From: Salicibibacter cibi
GTDB lineage: Bacteria; Bacillota; Bacilli; Bacillales; Marinococcaceae
DNA length: 64,000 nucleotides
NCBI RefSeq assembly: GCF_016495865.1
Contig: NZ_CP054706.1
Location: 1,488,001 to 1,552,000, forward strand
Direction: 5' to 3'
The translations under genes were made by a program, and so were the position numbers. Shown here one piece after another: positions 1 through 7,381 of the stretch. Within the stretch, counting starts at the first letter, position 1. The number at the start of each line of letters is the position of its first letter. A model generated the notes under the pieces. That model did no database searches, had not been told where the DNA came from, and saw only the letters and a program-made list of their open reading frames with translations.

Positions 1-456
1 CAGTCAGGAAAAACAACGCTTTTGCGGGATATTGCGCGTACAGCCAGCTACGGCCATCAAGCAAAACAAATTCCTCCGCGAAAAGTGGCTATCGCTGATG
101 AGCGTTCGGAAATTGCAGCTGCATTCGAAGGAGTACCGCAACATGATCTCGGGCCACGGACCGATGTGTTGGATCGTTGTCCGAAAGCAGAAGGAATGAT
201 GATGCTCGTCAGAGCGATGAGCCCCGACCTTCTTATCGTTGATGAAATCGGAAATGAACGCGATAAATCCGCGTTGCGGGAAGCGATGAACGCCGGAGTT
301 TCCGTTATTTGCAGCGCTCATGGGCGCACGATTGAAGATATGGAAGACCGGCACCTCCTTCGAACATCGTCCGGTCGTCCGCTTTTTGACCGCTTGCTGC
401 TCCTCGATGAAGACAAACGCGGAAAGATCATCATGCCAAGGAAGGTGAGAGCGTGA
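1..456 (+). CDS. spoIIIAA: Stage III sporulation protein AA, ATPase of the SpoIIIA channel (5' end outside window)
   Basis: This is the C-terminal 151 codons of SpoIIIAA; the frame is open to the first base, so the start lies upstream. SpoIIIAA is a secretion-type AAA ATPase in the mother cell, thought to power the SpoIIIA-SpoIIQ channel between mother cell and forespore. The end of the Walker A loop (SGKTTLLRD) is at the window edge, and a Walker B-like stretch (LLIVDEIGNE) lies near residue 77 of the visible part. The stop overlaps the GTG start of spoIIIAB by 4 bases, and a complete spoIIIA cluster follows. The identification rests on the ATPase motifs plus this context and is firm. Confidence 0.95.
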   Translation, partial: QSGKTTLLRDIARTASYGHQAKQIPPRKVAIADERSEIAAAFEGVPQHDLGPRTDVLDRCPKAEGMMMLVRAMSPDLLIVDEIGNERDKSALREAMNAGVSVICSAHGRTIEDMEDRHLLRTSSGRPLFDRLLLLDEDKRGKIIMPRKVRA

Positions 457-965
457 GGTGGATCGGCGCCTTTTTCGTCTTGGCTTCCCTAACGGCTGTC
501 GGGTTTGAATGGTCTCGGCGGCTGTCCGGACGTTCGCGACAAATCCGCCAGTTTACGACTGCTTTACAAATGTTAGAAGCGGAAGTGATGTATGGCCATA
601 CACCGCTCCCGGTTATATCCCGAAAGCTGGAAAAGACACTGGAGCCGCCACTTTCCCGGTTTTTTGCCACCTTTGCGCACTTTTTGGAGACAGAAAGCAC
701 GGATGTGAAGGAGGCTTGGGATCGAAGCCTTGAATGGCATTGGCCATCAACCGCTTTACGCCACAAAGAAAAAGAAGCGCTTTTACAATTCGGGCAAACG
801 CTTGGCCGGCACGGACGTGAAGAGCAGCGTAAATATATTCAACTCACACTTGCCCATTTGCGGGCCGAGGAATTTGAAGCAATTGAAGAACAACGAAAAT
901 ATGAAAAAATGGCGAAATCATTAGGTTTTCTCGGAGGGTTACTCGCCATCATTGTCATGATTTGA
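453..965 (+). CDS. spoIIIAB: Stage III sporulation protein AB
   Basis: A 170-residue protein starting at GTG and overlapping spoIIIAA by 4 bases, which indicates translational coupling. It has an N-terminal hydrophobic segment (about residues 3-18), a helical middle part, and a C-terminal hydrophobic segment (GFLGGLLAIIVMI) that ends the protein. This layout is typical of SpoIIIAB, a membrane protein related to type II secretion GspF-like components, which is proposed to connect the SpoIIIAA ATPase to the SpoIIIA complex in the mother-cell membrane of the engulfing septum. Size and position in the cluster match the family. The exact role of the protein is not settled for the family as a whole. 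Confidence 0.94.
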   Translation: MRWIGAFFVLASLTAVGFEWSRRLSGRSRQIRQFTTALQMLEAEVMYGHTPLPVISRKLEKTLEPPLSRFFATFAHFLETESTDVKEAWDRSLEWHWPSTALRHKEKEALLQFGQTLGRHGREEQRKYIQLTLAHLRAEEFEAIEEQRKYEKMAKSLGFLGGLLAIIVMI

Positions 966-996
966 GCATAAGGGCGCTTCGAAGGGGGGAAATGCG

Positions 997-1203
997 GTGG
1001 GATATGATGTGGACACGATTTTTCAAATTGCCGGAATTGGCATCGTCGTTGCCATGATTCACACTGTTTTAAAGCAAATGGGCAAAGAGGACTGGGCACA
1101 ATGGGTAACGTTGATCGGGTTTGTGGTGGTGCTTTACATGGTCGCTACCATTGTGGACGACCTGTTCCAAAGAATCCGCGGCATCTTTCTTTTCATAGGG
1201 TAG
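997..1203 (+). CDS. spoIIIAC: Stage III sporulation protein AC
   Basis: A 68-residue, almost entirely hydrophobic protein beginning at GTG after an AAGGGGGG ribosome site. Two membrane helices are visible (about residues 6-24 and 36-54), separated by a short polar loop (KQMGKEDWAQW). SpoIIIAC is a small integral membrane subunit of the SpoIIIA complex, needed in the mother cell for forespore sigma-G activity. The size, the two-helix layout and the position between spoIIIAB and spoIIIAD agree with the family. Confidence 0.94.
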   Translation: MGYDVDTIFQIAGIGIVVAMIHTVLKQMGKEDWAQWVTLIGFVVVLYMVATIVDDLFQRIRGIFLFIG

Positions 1204-1207
1204 TCCA

Positions 1208-1603
1208 ATGTCCGCAGAAATGATTCAAATCGTTGGAATCGGCTTGATTTCTGTATTTCTGGCAATGATCATCAAAGAGCAAAAGCCGGCATTTGCTTTT
1301 TTGTTAACGCTATTTGTCGGTGCAATGATTTTTCTGTTTTTGCTCGATCATATCGTGACCGCATTTCAACTGATTGAAACATTGGCAAATGAAGCAAACA
1401 TCAACATGGTTTACCTTGAGACGATGCTGAAAATTATCGGAATTGCTTACATTGCCGAATTTGGGGCGCAAATTGCCAGGGATGCGGATCAAGGCGCAAT
1501 TGCACAAAAAATAGAGCTTGCCGGGAAGGTTTTGATCGTTGTGATGGCGATCCCCATTTTTAACGTTTTGATAGAAACGGTCATTTCCTTGATTCCGGGG
1601 TGA
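1208..1603 (+). CDS. spoIIIAD: Stage III sporulation protein AD
   Basis: A 131-residue membrane protein starting at ATG four bases after the spoIIIAC stop. Hydrophobic segments lie at about residues 4-20, 29-53, 70-88 and 108-128. SpoIIIAD is an integral membrane component of the mother-cell SpoIIIA channel. Its last codons overlap an in-frame GTG upstream of spoIIIAE, but the more likely spoIIIAE start is 15 bases beyond this stop. Tight packing within the cluster supports co-transcription with the other spoIIIA genes. Confidence 0.94.
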   Translation: MSAEMIQIVGIGLISVFLAMIIKEQKPAFAFLLTLFVGAMIFLFLLDHIVTAFQLIETLANEANINMVYLETMLKIIGIAYIAEFGAQIARDADQGAIAQKIELAGKVLIVVMAIPIFNVLIETVISLIPG

Positions 1604-1617
1604 AAGAGTGGGTTGAT

Positions 1618-2847
1618 ATGAAAAAGCAATGGGCAATTTTGTTTTTGATCGCCATCTTGTTAAGTGTTCCCTTCGTGGTATCGGCAGAAGAGGATGGCGA
1701 ATTGGAACAGGGATTGCCCATCGAAGATGAAGAAGAAGTCCCTTCGGCAGAAGAAATGCTCGATGAACAAATGGACGAGCAGATGGACAGGCTTGGTCTC
1801 TCGGAGATCGAAACGTTCTGGGAAGATATTCGCACGGAATACGAGTCGTTTTTGCCGGAAAGCCAACGCGGAGAATTGAGCGATTTCATTCAGGGAGAGC
1901 GGCAGTTCAATCCTGCTGATTGGGGACAAGCTTTTGTTCGCTTTATTTTCCATGAAATTACCTCGAATTTGGCGTTGCTTGGCACTTTGCTGCTATTGAC
2001 CGTTTTCACGATGGTTTTGCGAGCCTTACAAAATGCATTCGAACATGCAGCCATCAGCAAAATTGCCTACAGTGTAACGTTTACGGTGCTCATCATTATT
2101 GCAATGAACAGTTTCTATGTAGCCATGTCTTACGCACAAGAAGCCGTGCAAAGCATGGTGAGTTTCTTGATTGCCCTGTTGCCGATGCTTCTGTCTCTGT
2201 TGGCCATCACCGGTGCCGCAACATCTGCTGCCCTGTTTCATCCGTTAATCATCGTCCTCGTGAATACGAGCGGGTTGTTAATCGATCGTCTCGTTCTGCC
2301 TTTATTATTCGTATCGGCACTTTTGAGCGTCATCAGCACGATGAGTGAAAAATTTCAATTATCGAAACTGGCTGGTCTTATTCGCAATGCAGCGATGGCG
2401 ATACTAGGTGCTTTTTTAACGGTATTTCTGGCAGCGATTTCCGTTCAGGGGGCAACAGCAGCCGTTACCGATGGGATCACGGTGCGGACGGCAAAATATA
2501 TCGCCGGAAACTTCGTGCCGGTCGTCGGCCGTATGTTCACGGATGCGACCGATACCGTGATTGGAGCGTCCTTGCTATTAAAAAATACAGTCGGGGTTGC
2601 TGGGCTGGCGATTCTTTTTGTCATTATTGCCTTTCCGGCGCTTAAAATTCTTGCCCTAGCGATTATTTTCCAATTATCCGCAGCCGTTATGCAACCACTT
2701 GGAGGCGGTCCGCTCGCAACGTGTCTAAGTTTATTTGCAAAAACCGTTTTGTTTATGTTTGCGGCCGTGGCCGTCGTTAGTTTAATGTTTTTTCTCGCGA
2801 TCACAATTATTATCACATCCGGAAACTTGTCGCTAATGGTGAGGTGA
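1618..2847 (+). CDS. spoIIIAE: Stage III sporulation protein AE, polytopic channel component
   Basis: About 409 residues. I chose ATG 1618 because it gives a textbook signal peptide (MKKQWAILFLIAILL..VSAEE) and follows a purine-rich stretch; an in-frame GTG at 1600 overlapping spoIIIAD is the alternative. After the signal comes a very acidic region (about residues 23-65), then a C-terminal half with at least six hydrophobic segments from about residue 105 to the end. SpoIIIAE is the largest polytopic membrane protein of the SpoIIIA complex and is a candidate pore or export component. The stop is in the same reading frame as spoIIIAF, which begins immediately downstream. Confidence 0.94.
   Translation: MKKQWAILFLIAILLSVPFVVSAEEDGELEQGLPIEDEEEVPSAEEMLDEQMDEQMDRLGLSEIETFWEDIRTEYESFLPESQRGELSDFIQGERQFNPADWGQAFVRFIFHEITSNLALLGTLLLLTVFTMVLRALQNAFEHAAISKIAYSVTFTVLIIIAMNSFYVAMSYAQEAVQSMVSFLIALLPMLLSLLAITGAATSAALFHPLIIVLVNTSGLLIDRLVLPLLFVSALLSVISTMSEKFQLSKLAGLIRNAAMAILGAFLTVFLAAISVQGATAAVTDGITVRTAKYIAGNFVPVVGRMFTDATDTVIGASLLLKNTVGVAGLAILFVIIAFPALKILALAIIFQLSAAVMQPLGGGPLATCLSLFAKTVLFMFAAVAVVSLMFFLAITIIITSGNLSLMVR
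2841..2847 (+). promoter_or_regulatory. Ribosome binding site that decides the spoIIIAF start
   Basis: GAGGTGA is a seven-base match to the anti-Shine-Dalgarno complement and overlaps the spoIIIAE stop codon. It lies six bases before ATC 2854. No ATG, GTG or TTG in the spoIIIAF frame is within reach of it; the first canonical start in frame is TTG 2896, too far away to use it. Confidence 0.6.
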
Positions 2848-2853
2848 GGGACA

Positions 2854-3468
2854 ATCGCCTATTTTAATGAATGGATAACGACGTTAATCGTTTTTTTGCT
2901 CATTGCCGTCATTCTTGAATTATTGTTGCCTACATCAACGATGAAACGGTATGCGGATTTGATCCTCGGTTTAATTATGATGATTTTAATTTTGCAGCCG
3001 GTGTTTGATTTGCTGAACAGGGAACCGGAGACATGGTTCGATTGGGGGGATTTTCAAGTGACGGAAGGTGTCGATGAAATGGAGATTGCTATTGATGAGA
3101 AGAAAAGTGAAATACAAGCCAGCCATGATGCATATATTTCAGAACAAGTAGGTGCTCGTCTTGACAGTGAGGCTGAACAGGTCCTGGAAGAGGATTTCGA
3201 TCTTGGCATAAAAGAAATTTCAGTTTCCTCTGATGCCGAGCTGGAAGTAGCTTTGGTTGTCGGAGAAATAGACGAGCAGGAAACTGAAACGGTTTCCGTT
3301 CAACCTGTTGAAGAAATATCCACGGACCGTACAACCGAAACTGCTGATTCCCCACGACGAGGAGAAGACCGTGAGACCGAGGAGGTGCGTGCACGTCTTG
3401 CTGAAGTATGGCAAATCGATGAAGAGCGTATTGACGTCAGCCTGGAGGAGGAGAGGCTGAATGAGTGA
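2854..3468 (+). CDS. spoIIIAF: Stage III sporulation protein AF, probable AUC start
   Basis: About 204 residues when started at ATC 2854. The frame continues directly from the spoIIIAE stop, and the encoded start (AYFNEWITTLIVFLLIAVIL) lines up with the conserved beginning of SpoIIIAF proteins as I remember them (small residue, F, x, x, EW, x, TT). The first canonical start, TTG 2896, would remove this conserved part and cut into the first membrane helix. Two N-terminal hydrophobic segments (about residues 10-24 and 36-52) are followed by a soluble acidic domain. SpoIIIAF is a membrane-anchored component of the SpoIIIA channel. A base-call error creating ATC from a canonical start cannot be excluded. 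The end overlaps spoIIIAG by 8 bases. Confidence 0.9.
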   Translation: MAYFNEWITTLIVFLLIAVILELLLPTSTMKRYADLILGLIMMILILQPVFDLLNREPETWFDWGDFQVTEGVDEMEIAIDEKKSEIQASHDAYISEQVGARLDSEAEQVLEEDFDLGIKEISVSSDAELEVALVVGEIDEQETETVSVQPVEEISTDRTTETADSPRRGEDRETEEVRARLAEVWQIDEERIDVSLEEERLNE

Positions 3469-4120
3469 AGAAAAAAACCCATTATTCTCCAAGTGGTTTC
3501 CGTCCGCCGATGGTCCCCGTAAATTTCGTTGGTATTATTTAGGTGGCTTGCTTGTCGTTGGCATCCTATTTATGTTTTTGGGCACGAGCGGAGGTGATGA
3601 AGAGGAACAGCCCGGCGGCTCCCCTTCCTCCTCAACCGGGATGAATGAGGAGCGGGAGGAAGCGGACGTTCCAGGTAATGATACAGGGGGAAACGATGAT
3701 CAGCAGCACCCCCTTGGAGATATTTCGGAGCTTGAGCATGCATATGCCAATCAATTGGAAGGGGCGCTCGAATCGATGAGCGGATTATCCGGCGTTGACA
3801 TCGTTGTGAATTTGGAAGCCTCGGAAAGCAAAGTGTATGAAAAAGACACGACCAGCCGAGAACAAATAACGGACGAGACTGATACGGAAGGTGGCACTCG
3901 CACGTTGGAGGAAGGAACGGACGAAGAAACACTCGTCCTTGTCCAAGAAGGAGATTCGGAACAACCTTTGCTCATTCGTACGGAGAAACCGGACGTCACC
4001 GGGGTTCTCGTCGTTGCCGAAGGTGTAGATGATCTTGATCGTAAAGAATCCGTGATCGAGGCTGTCACCCGTACTCTGGATGTCCCTGCCCATCGCGTAT
4101 CTGTATTGCCTAAACAGTAA
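3461..4120 (+). CDS. spoIIIAG: Stage III sporulation protein AG, channel ring subunit
   Basis: A 219-residue protein starting at ATG within the end of spoIIIAF, behind a GGAGGAGAGG ribosome site. It has a short cytoplasmic N-terminus, one membrane helix (about residues 26-42), a low-complexity acidic linker (about residues 44-80), and a C-terminal domain from about residue 85 containing VDIVVNLEASESKVYEKD and VVAEGVDD. In the family this domain forms the large oligomeric ring of the mother-cell side of the channel. The linker is strongly Glu/Asp/Gly-rich. Confidence 0.93.
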   Translation: MSEEKNPLFSKWFPSADGPRKFRWYYLGGLLVVGILFMFLGTSGGDEEEQPGGSPSSSTGMNEEREEADVPGNDTGGNDDQQHPLGDISELEHAYANQLEGALESMSGLSGVDIVVNLEASESKVYEKDTTSREQITDETDTEGGTRTLEEGTDEETLVLVQEGDSEQPLLIRTEKPDVTGVLVVAEGVDDLDRKESVIEAVTRTLDVPAHRVSVLPKQ

Positions 4121-4136
4121 AGAAAGGATGAGTGAT

Positions 4137-4901
4137 TTGGTTTTGAAAAAACAAACGGTTTGGCTGTTGACGATGCTAAGTTTAGTTGCGGTTCTCGGTG
4201 TTTACTTCTTCACACCGGATGGCCCGGCGGAGCACGAAACGGACCTTGTCAGTGATGAGGAAGCGTCTTTGGAAGAATTTGAAGGCGACCTATGGGAACA
4301 ATTTTTGGAAGAAAATCCTGACAGCGCCGTCGTTGTAGAAGAATGGGAAGAAGACGGCGAATCTGAAGAAAGTACGGAAGAAGCGCCTGCCGGGGGAGAG
4401 GAAGACGGCGAATCTGAAGAAAGCACAGAAGAAGCGCCTGCCAAGGGAGAGGAAGATGAGGAAACGCCGGCTGATGAAGATGCTCCATCCGAAGAAGAAA
4501 CAAACGAAGATGCAGAAGTATCCGCAGACGCCTCGGATAGCAGCGACTGGTTCAGCGCCTTGCGAATTCAACGCGAGGAAAATCGTAGCGAGACGAGAGA
4601 ACAGTACACGGATGTGTTAGCTTCAAGCGATACAACAACGGAAGAAAAAAATGAAGCGCAGGAAGAGCGGGAAAGGCTTCAATCAATTGCCGATCAAGAA
4701 CATACGCTAGAGCAAACCATCCAATCCCAAGGCTATAACGATGTGATTGTCATGAGTGAAGCAGATGAAGTCAGAATTCTTGTTGAATCGGAAGAACTAT
4801 CCAGAACCGAAGTCGTGGAAATTAACCGGATTGCCAGCGAGGAGCTGGGTGAACGCCCGGTTTCTGTAGGGTATCATTTTGATGAAAATGAAACAGGTTG
4901 A
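4137..4901 (+). CDS. spoIIIAH: Stage III sporulation protein AH, SpoIIQ partner
   Basis: About 254 residues from TTG 4137, chosen because it follows AAAGGATGA at good spacing and gives the family start (V-LKKQTVWLLTMLSL); ATG 4128 is possible but sits directly against its ribosome site. One N-terminal membrane helix (about residues 8-24) anchors an extracellular domain that, in the family, binds forespore SpoIIQ across the intermembrane space. Between them is a very acidic linker with a perfect two-copy 17-residue repeat (EEDGESEESTEEAPA plus GG or KG). The C-terminal domain (about residues 138-254) carries the YscJ/FliF-like fold in known homologues. A terminator follows, so this is the end of the spoIIIA transcript. 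Confidence 0.94.
   Translation: MVLKKQTVWLLTMLSLVAVLGVYFFTPDGPAEHETDLVSDEEASLEEFEGDLWEQFLEENPDSAVVVEEWEEDGESEESTEEAPAGGEEDGESEESTEEAPAKGEEDEETPADEDAPSEEETNEDAEVSADASDSSDWFSALRIQREENRSETREQYTDVLASSDTTTEEKNEAQEERERLQSIADQEHTLEQTIQSQGYNDVIVMSEADEVRILVESEELSRTEVVEINRIASEELGERPVSVGYHFDENETG
4347..4448 (+). repeat. Two tandem 51-bp copies inside spoIIIAH
   Basis: Copies 4347-4397 and 4398-4448 are nearly identical and encode the same acidic 17-residue unit, differing at one or two residues. A shorter related stretch (EEDEETPA) follows. The repeat lengthens the flexible extracellular linker without changing the frame. Confidence 0.9.
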
Positions 4902-4908
4902 CTTATTC

Positions 4909-4934
4909 GGGATCCGCCAGCGGGTCCTTTTTTT
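4909..4934 (+). terminator. Rho-independent terminator after spoIIIAH
   Basis: Stem GGATCCGC / GCGGGTCC with a tight CA loop and one G-U pair, followed directly by seven T residues. It lies 8 bases after the spoIIIAH stop. Confidence 0.9.
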
Positions 4935-5226
4935 GGCAGTTTAGGTTTTCCAATGACGGTCCGCTCACGGTGAAAGGGTTCGCTATGACGGTTTTCCCGT
5001 TGCAAGAATCCACATTCAAAGGATGAAATGAATATCGCTACGTGCTATAATCAATCATATAAAGTGGAACTTCCATCTGAGGGGATTCATCCCTCATATT
5101 AAAAGTGTCACGTCCTGTGACAGTCGAAAAAGCTTTTTTTCGGGAAGCGAGGACTCATCTTCTAAGCTTCCGATGTCTAACCTCAGGAATTAACGCACCG
5201 TACTTAGTAAGGAGAGGTTCTTTTAC
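4935..5226 (+). other. Intergenic region upstream of the 142-aa acidic protein gene
   Basis: No gene seen. 4935-5058 shows nothing clear beyond a possible -10 (TATAAT, about 5048). 5059-5120 holds a copy of the ATAAAGTG repeat family, ending in a GTCACGTCCTGTGAC palindrome. The tail carries the ribosome site AAGGAGAGG for the next gene. Confidence 0.5.
5059..5134 (+). repeat. Dispersed ATAAAGTG/CTTCCATC repeat, copy 1
   Basis: Begins ATAAAGTGGAACTTCCATC, then a small hairpin (TGAGGGGATTCATCCCTCA) and, 14 bases on, the palindrome GTCACGTCCTGTGAC. The same order occurs at 52335; the first part also occurs at 10153. The function is unknown to me. Confidence 0.75.
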
Positions 5227-5655
5227 ATGGAATGGAATGATTTGACGGAAGGCGCCAAAGCCGTTTTGGAACAAACCCGCAATTTGAAAAATGACCATAT
5301 ACAAATTGTGGAATTTGAAATTGGGTATGAAGAAGAAGCCTCTGAAGACAATCCATACCCGGTATCGATTCAGGAAGACGACTATGAAAACCTTAAGAAG
5401 TTCACGAAAGAGAATGAGTACGATGATCATTACCATATGGCCAGAAATAAAAACATGGTAAAGATTATTTTGCTGGAAAATAATAAAATCCCGGATAATC
5501 TTTCGGAGTTTCCGGTGTTTCGCCAGTATCGAATGGATCGCTTGCGTGAAGAACGGGAAAGGCTTGCAGCTGAACGGGAAGCAGAAGAACAAGCTGAACA
5601 GGAAGGAGAAGAGCCGGCGGCCGAGGAAAACAAAGAAGATGCGGAACAATCCTAA
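5227..5655 (+). CDS. Unrecognised acidic 142-aa protein at the accB-accC position
   Basis: A real gene judging by its strong ribosome site (AAGGAGAGG, good spacing to ATG), clean codon use and packing 14 bases before the next gene. I do not recognise the family. No signal peptide or membrane helix is seen, so it is probably cytoplasmic. Residues 1-85 look globular, with a mix of charged and aromatic residues (DDHYHMARNKNMVKIILLENN). Residues about 98-142 form a Glu/Ala/Arg-rich, probably coiled-coil or disordered tail. In B. subtilis, accB and accC lie at this place between spoIIIAH and yqhY. This protein shows no biotin-carboxyl-carrier motif (AMKM) and cannot replace them by function. Confidence 0.75.
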   Translation: MEWNDLTEGAKAVLEQTRNLKNDHIQIVEFEIGYEEEASEDNPYPVSIQEDDYENLKKFTKENEYDDHYHMARNKNMVKIILLENNKIPDNLSEFPVFRQYRMDRLREERERLAAEREAEEQAEQEGEEPAAEENKEDAEQS

Positions 5656-5669
5656 GGGGGTAAGACAAA

Positions 5670-6083
5670 ATGAGCGAATATCAAATGCTTGATATCGAGG
5701 AACAGGAAAATGATCTGGGCAAAGTGGAAATATCCCCGGAAGTGATTGAAGTGATTGCCGGGCTTGCCACATCCGAAGTGGAGGGCATTGCAGCTTTACG
5801 CGGGAATTTGGCGACGGGTGTTGCCGAACGTTTTGGGAAAAAAAACCATGGCAAAGGTGTAAAGGTAGAGCTCGGAGACGAGGGTGTCGTCATTGATGTT
5901 TCGATCGTTGCCTACTACGGAATATCTGTCCCCGACGTTGCCAACCAAGTGCAACGAAACATTCAACAGGCGTTGGAAACAATGACCTCCATCGCGATGG
6001 ACAAGATTAATGTACACGTCGTGGGCATCTATTTCGAACAACCGGAAGAACAACAATGGCAATTGGAACAAACGGCCGATTAA
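5670..6083 (+). CDS. yqhY: Asp23/Gls24 family envelope-stress protein (YqhY-like)
   Basis: 137 residues starting at ATG behind AAGGGGG. The Asp23 domain covers about residues 18-120: GKVEISPEVIEVIAGLATSEVEGIAAL is its characteristic beginning, and VPDVANQVQRNIQQALETMT its helical middle. In Firmicutes, YqhY is linked to control of acetyl-CoA carboxylase and fatty-acid synthesis, and normally lies directly after accC. Here the acc genes are missing but yqhY keeps its place before nusB. Confidence 0.9.
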   Translation: MSEYQMLDIEEQENDLGKVEISPEVIEVIAGLATSEVEGIAALRGNLATGVAERFGKKNHGKGVKVELGDEGVVIDVSIVAYYGISVPDVANQVQRNIQQALETMTSIAMDKINVHVVGIYFEQPEEQQWQLEQTAD

Positions 6084-6114
6084 TGGATCCGAAGACAAGT
6101 CGAGGTATCAAGTT

Positions 6115-6543
6115 ATGAACCGAAGATGGGCACGAATACGGGTAGTGCAGGCACTGTACCAAGTAGAAATGACCGGCATCGAATGGAAAGCGGCTCTCCA
6201 AGCCTCAATGGAAGATGAGGAAGAAGCAAATGATTATCTTTTTGACGTGATTCCCGGCGTCCTCGATGCGCTCCGGGAGATCGATGAACAAATTGCAAGG
6301 CAGCTGGAACATTGGGCTTTGGAGAGAGTGGGCAATGTTGATCGTGCCGTCATGCGTCTGGCAGTCTATGAAATGCAATATCGGGATGATATTCCAGTAA
6401 ATGTAGCACTTAATGAAGCGATTAATACAGCGAAGGCATTTGGAGGGGATGAAGCAGGCAAATTTGTCAACGGAGTGTTATCGAACTTACGCAACGCGCG
6501 TGAATTGGAGGCAAAGAGCGAGAATGACAGCAAAGATCATTAG
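6115..6543 (+). CDS. nusB: Transcription antitermination factor NusB
   Basis: 142 residues from ATG 6115 (ribosome site GAGGTA seven bases before). An upstream in-frame ATG at 6010 overlaps yqhY and gives a non-conserved start. The start NRRWARIRVVQALYQVEMTG matches the family's first helix (R..A...LYQ.E), and GVLSNLR near the end is the family's closing helix. NusB binds boxA RNA with ribosomal protein S10 to prevent early termination in rRNA operons. Its 3' end overlaps folD by 20 bases. Confidence 0.95.
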   Translation: MNRRWARIRVVQALYQVEMTGIEWKAALQASMEDEEEANDYLFDVIPGVLDALREIDEQIARQLEHWALERVGNVDRAVMRLAVYEMQYRDDIPVNVALNEAINTAKAFGGDEAGKFVNGVLSNLRNARELEAKSENDSKDH

Positions 6544-7381
6544 CGGCAAAGAGTTATCCAAACAATTGCGAGGCGAGTTAGCTGACGAAGTCCGGGAATT
6601 AAAGATGGTGCCATCGCTTGCAGTTATCCTGGTCGGGGATGATCCTGCTTCGCACAGCTACGTGCGAGGGAAGGAAAAGGCCTGCAAAGCAGCAGGTATT
6701 GACTCCATTGTAAAGCGTCATCCCTCGTCATTGCGCGAGGATGAATTGATGGCCGAAATCGATGCGTTCAATGAAGACAGCAGTGTCCACGGCATTCTCG
6801 TGCAGCTGCCGTTGCCGGAACATATATCCGAAAATGCCGTCATCGAAAGAATTGCCGTAAACAAAGATGTGGATGGTTTTCATCCGGTCAATGTCGGACG
6901 GTTAATGACAGGGAAAAAAGCATTTACGCCCTGCACGCCGCTGGGCATCATGAAGATGTTGGAAATTAGTGGCGTTGAGCTAAGAGGCAAGCGTGCGGTC
7001 GTCGTTGGCAGGAGCCAGCTCGTAGGCAGACCGGTTGGGCAACTTTTATTGAATGAAGATGCCACGGTGACCTATTGCCATTCGAAGACAAAAGATTTGG
7101 CGTCACATACAAGCCAAGCGGATATTCTCATCGCTGCTGCCGGACGCGCAGGCATGATCGGCGAAACCCATGTTAAAGAAGGTGCAGCCGTTATTGACGT
7201 CGGCGTGAACCGTGTGGAGAGCACAGGGAAGCTGACCGGTGATGTGCAATTTGAAGAAGTCAATGAAAAAGCAGGGTGGATTACTCCTGTCCCCGGCGGT
7301 GTAGGTCCGATGACGATTACCATGCTCTTACATAATACCGTGGAAGCTGCCCGAGGAACGATGTTCGATGATGAATCCTGA
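6524..7381 (+). CDS. folD: Bifunctional methylenetetrahydrofolate dehydrogenase/cyclohydrolase
   Basis: 285 residues from ATG 6524, preceded by GGAGG 12 bases upstream. FolD interconverts 5,10-methylene-THF and 10-formyl-THF using NADP. Family signatures are visible: SYVRGKEKAC with the catalytic Lys region, VDGFHPVN, and the C-terminal PVPGGVGPMT. The nucleotide-binding part contains VVGRSQLVGRPVGQLLL. Length is standard. The gene overlaps nusB at its start and xseA at its end, consistent with a single operon of housekeeping genes. Confidence 0.96.
   Translation: MTAKIISGKELSKQLRGELADEVRELKMVPSLAVILVGDDPASHSYVRGKEKACKAAGIDSIVKRHPSSLREDELMAEIDAFNEDSSVHGILVQLPLPEHISENAVIERIAVNKDVDGFHPVNVGRLMTGKKAFTPCTPLGIMKMLEISGVELRGKRAVVVGRSQLVGRPVGQLLLNEDATVTYCHSKTKDLASHTSQADILIAAAGRAGMIGETHVKEGAAVIDVGVNRVESTGKLTGDVQFEEVNEKAGWITPVPGGVGPMTITMLLHNTVEAARGTMFDDES

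Noticed and set aside
4202..4571. Long minus-strand frames opposite spoIIIAH
   Set aside because: They are shadows of the Glu-rich repeat; Ser/Pro-rich or Phe-rich products without ribosome sites.
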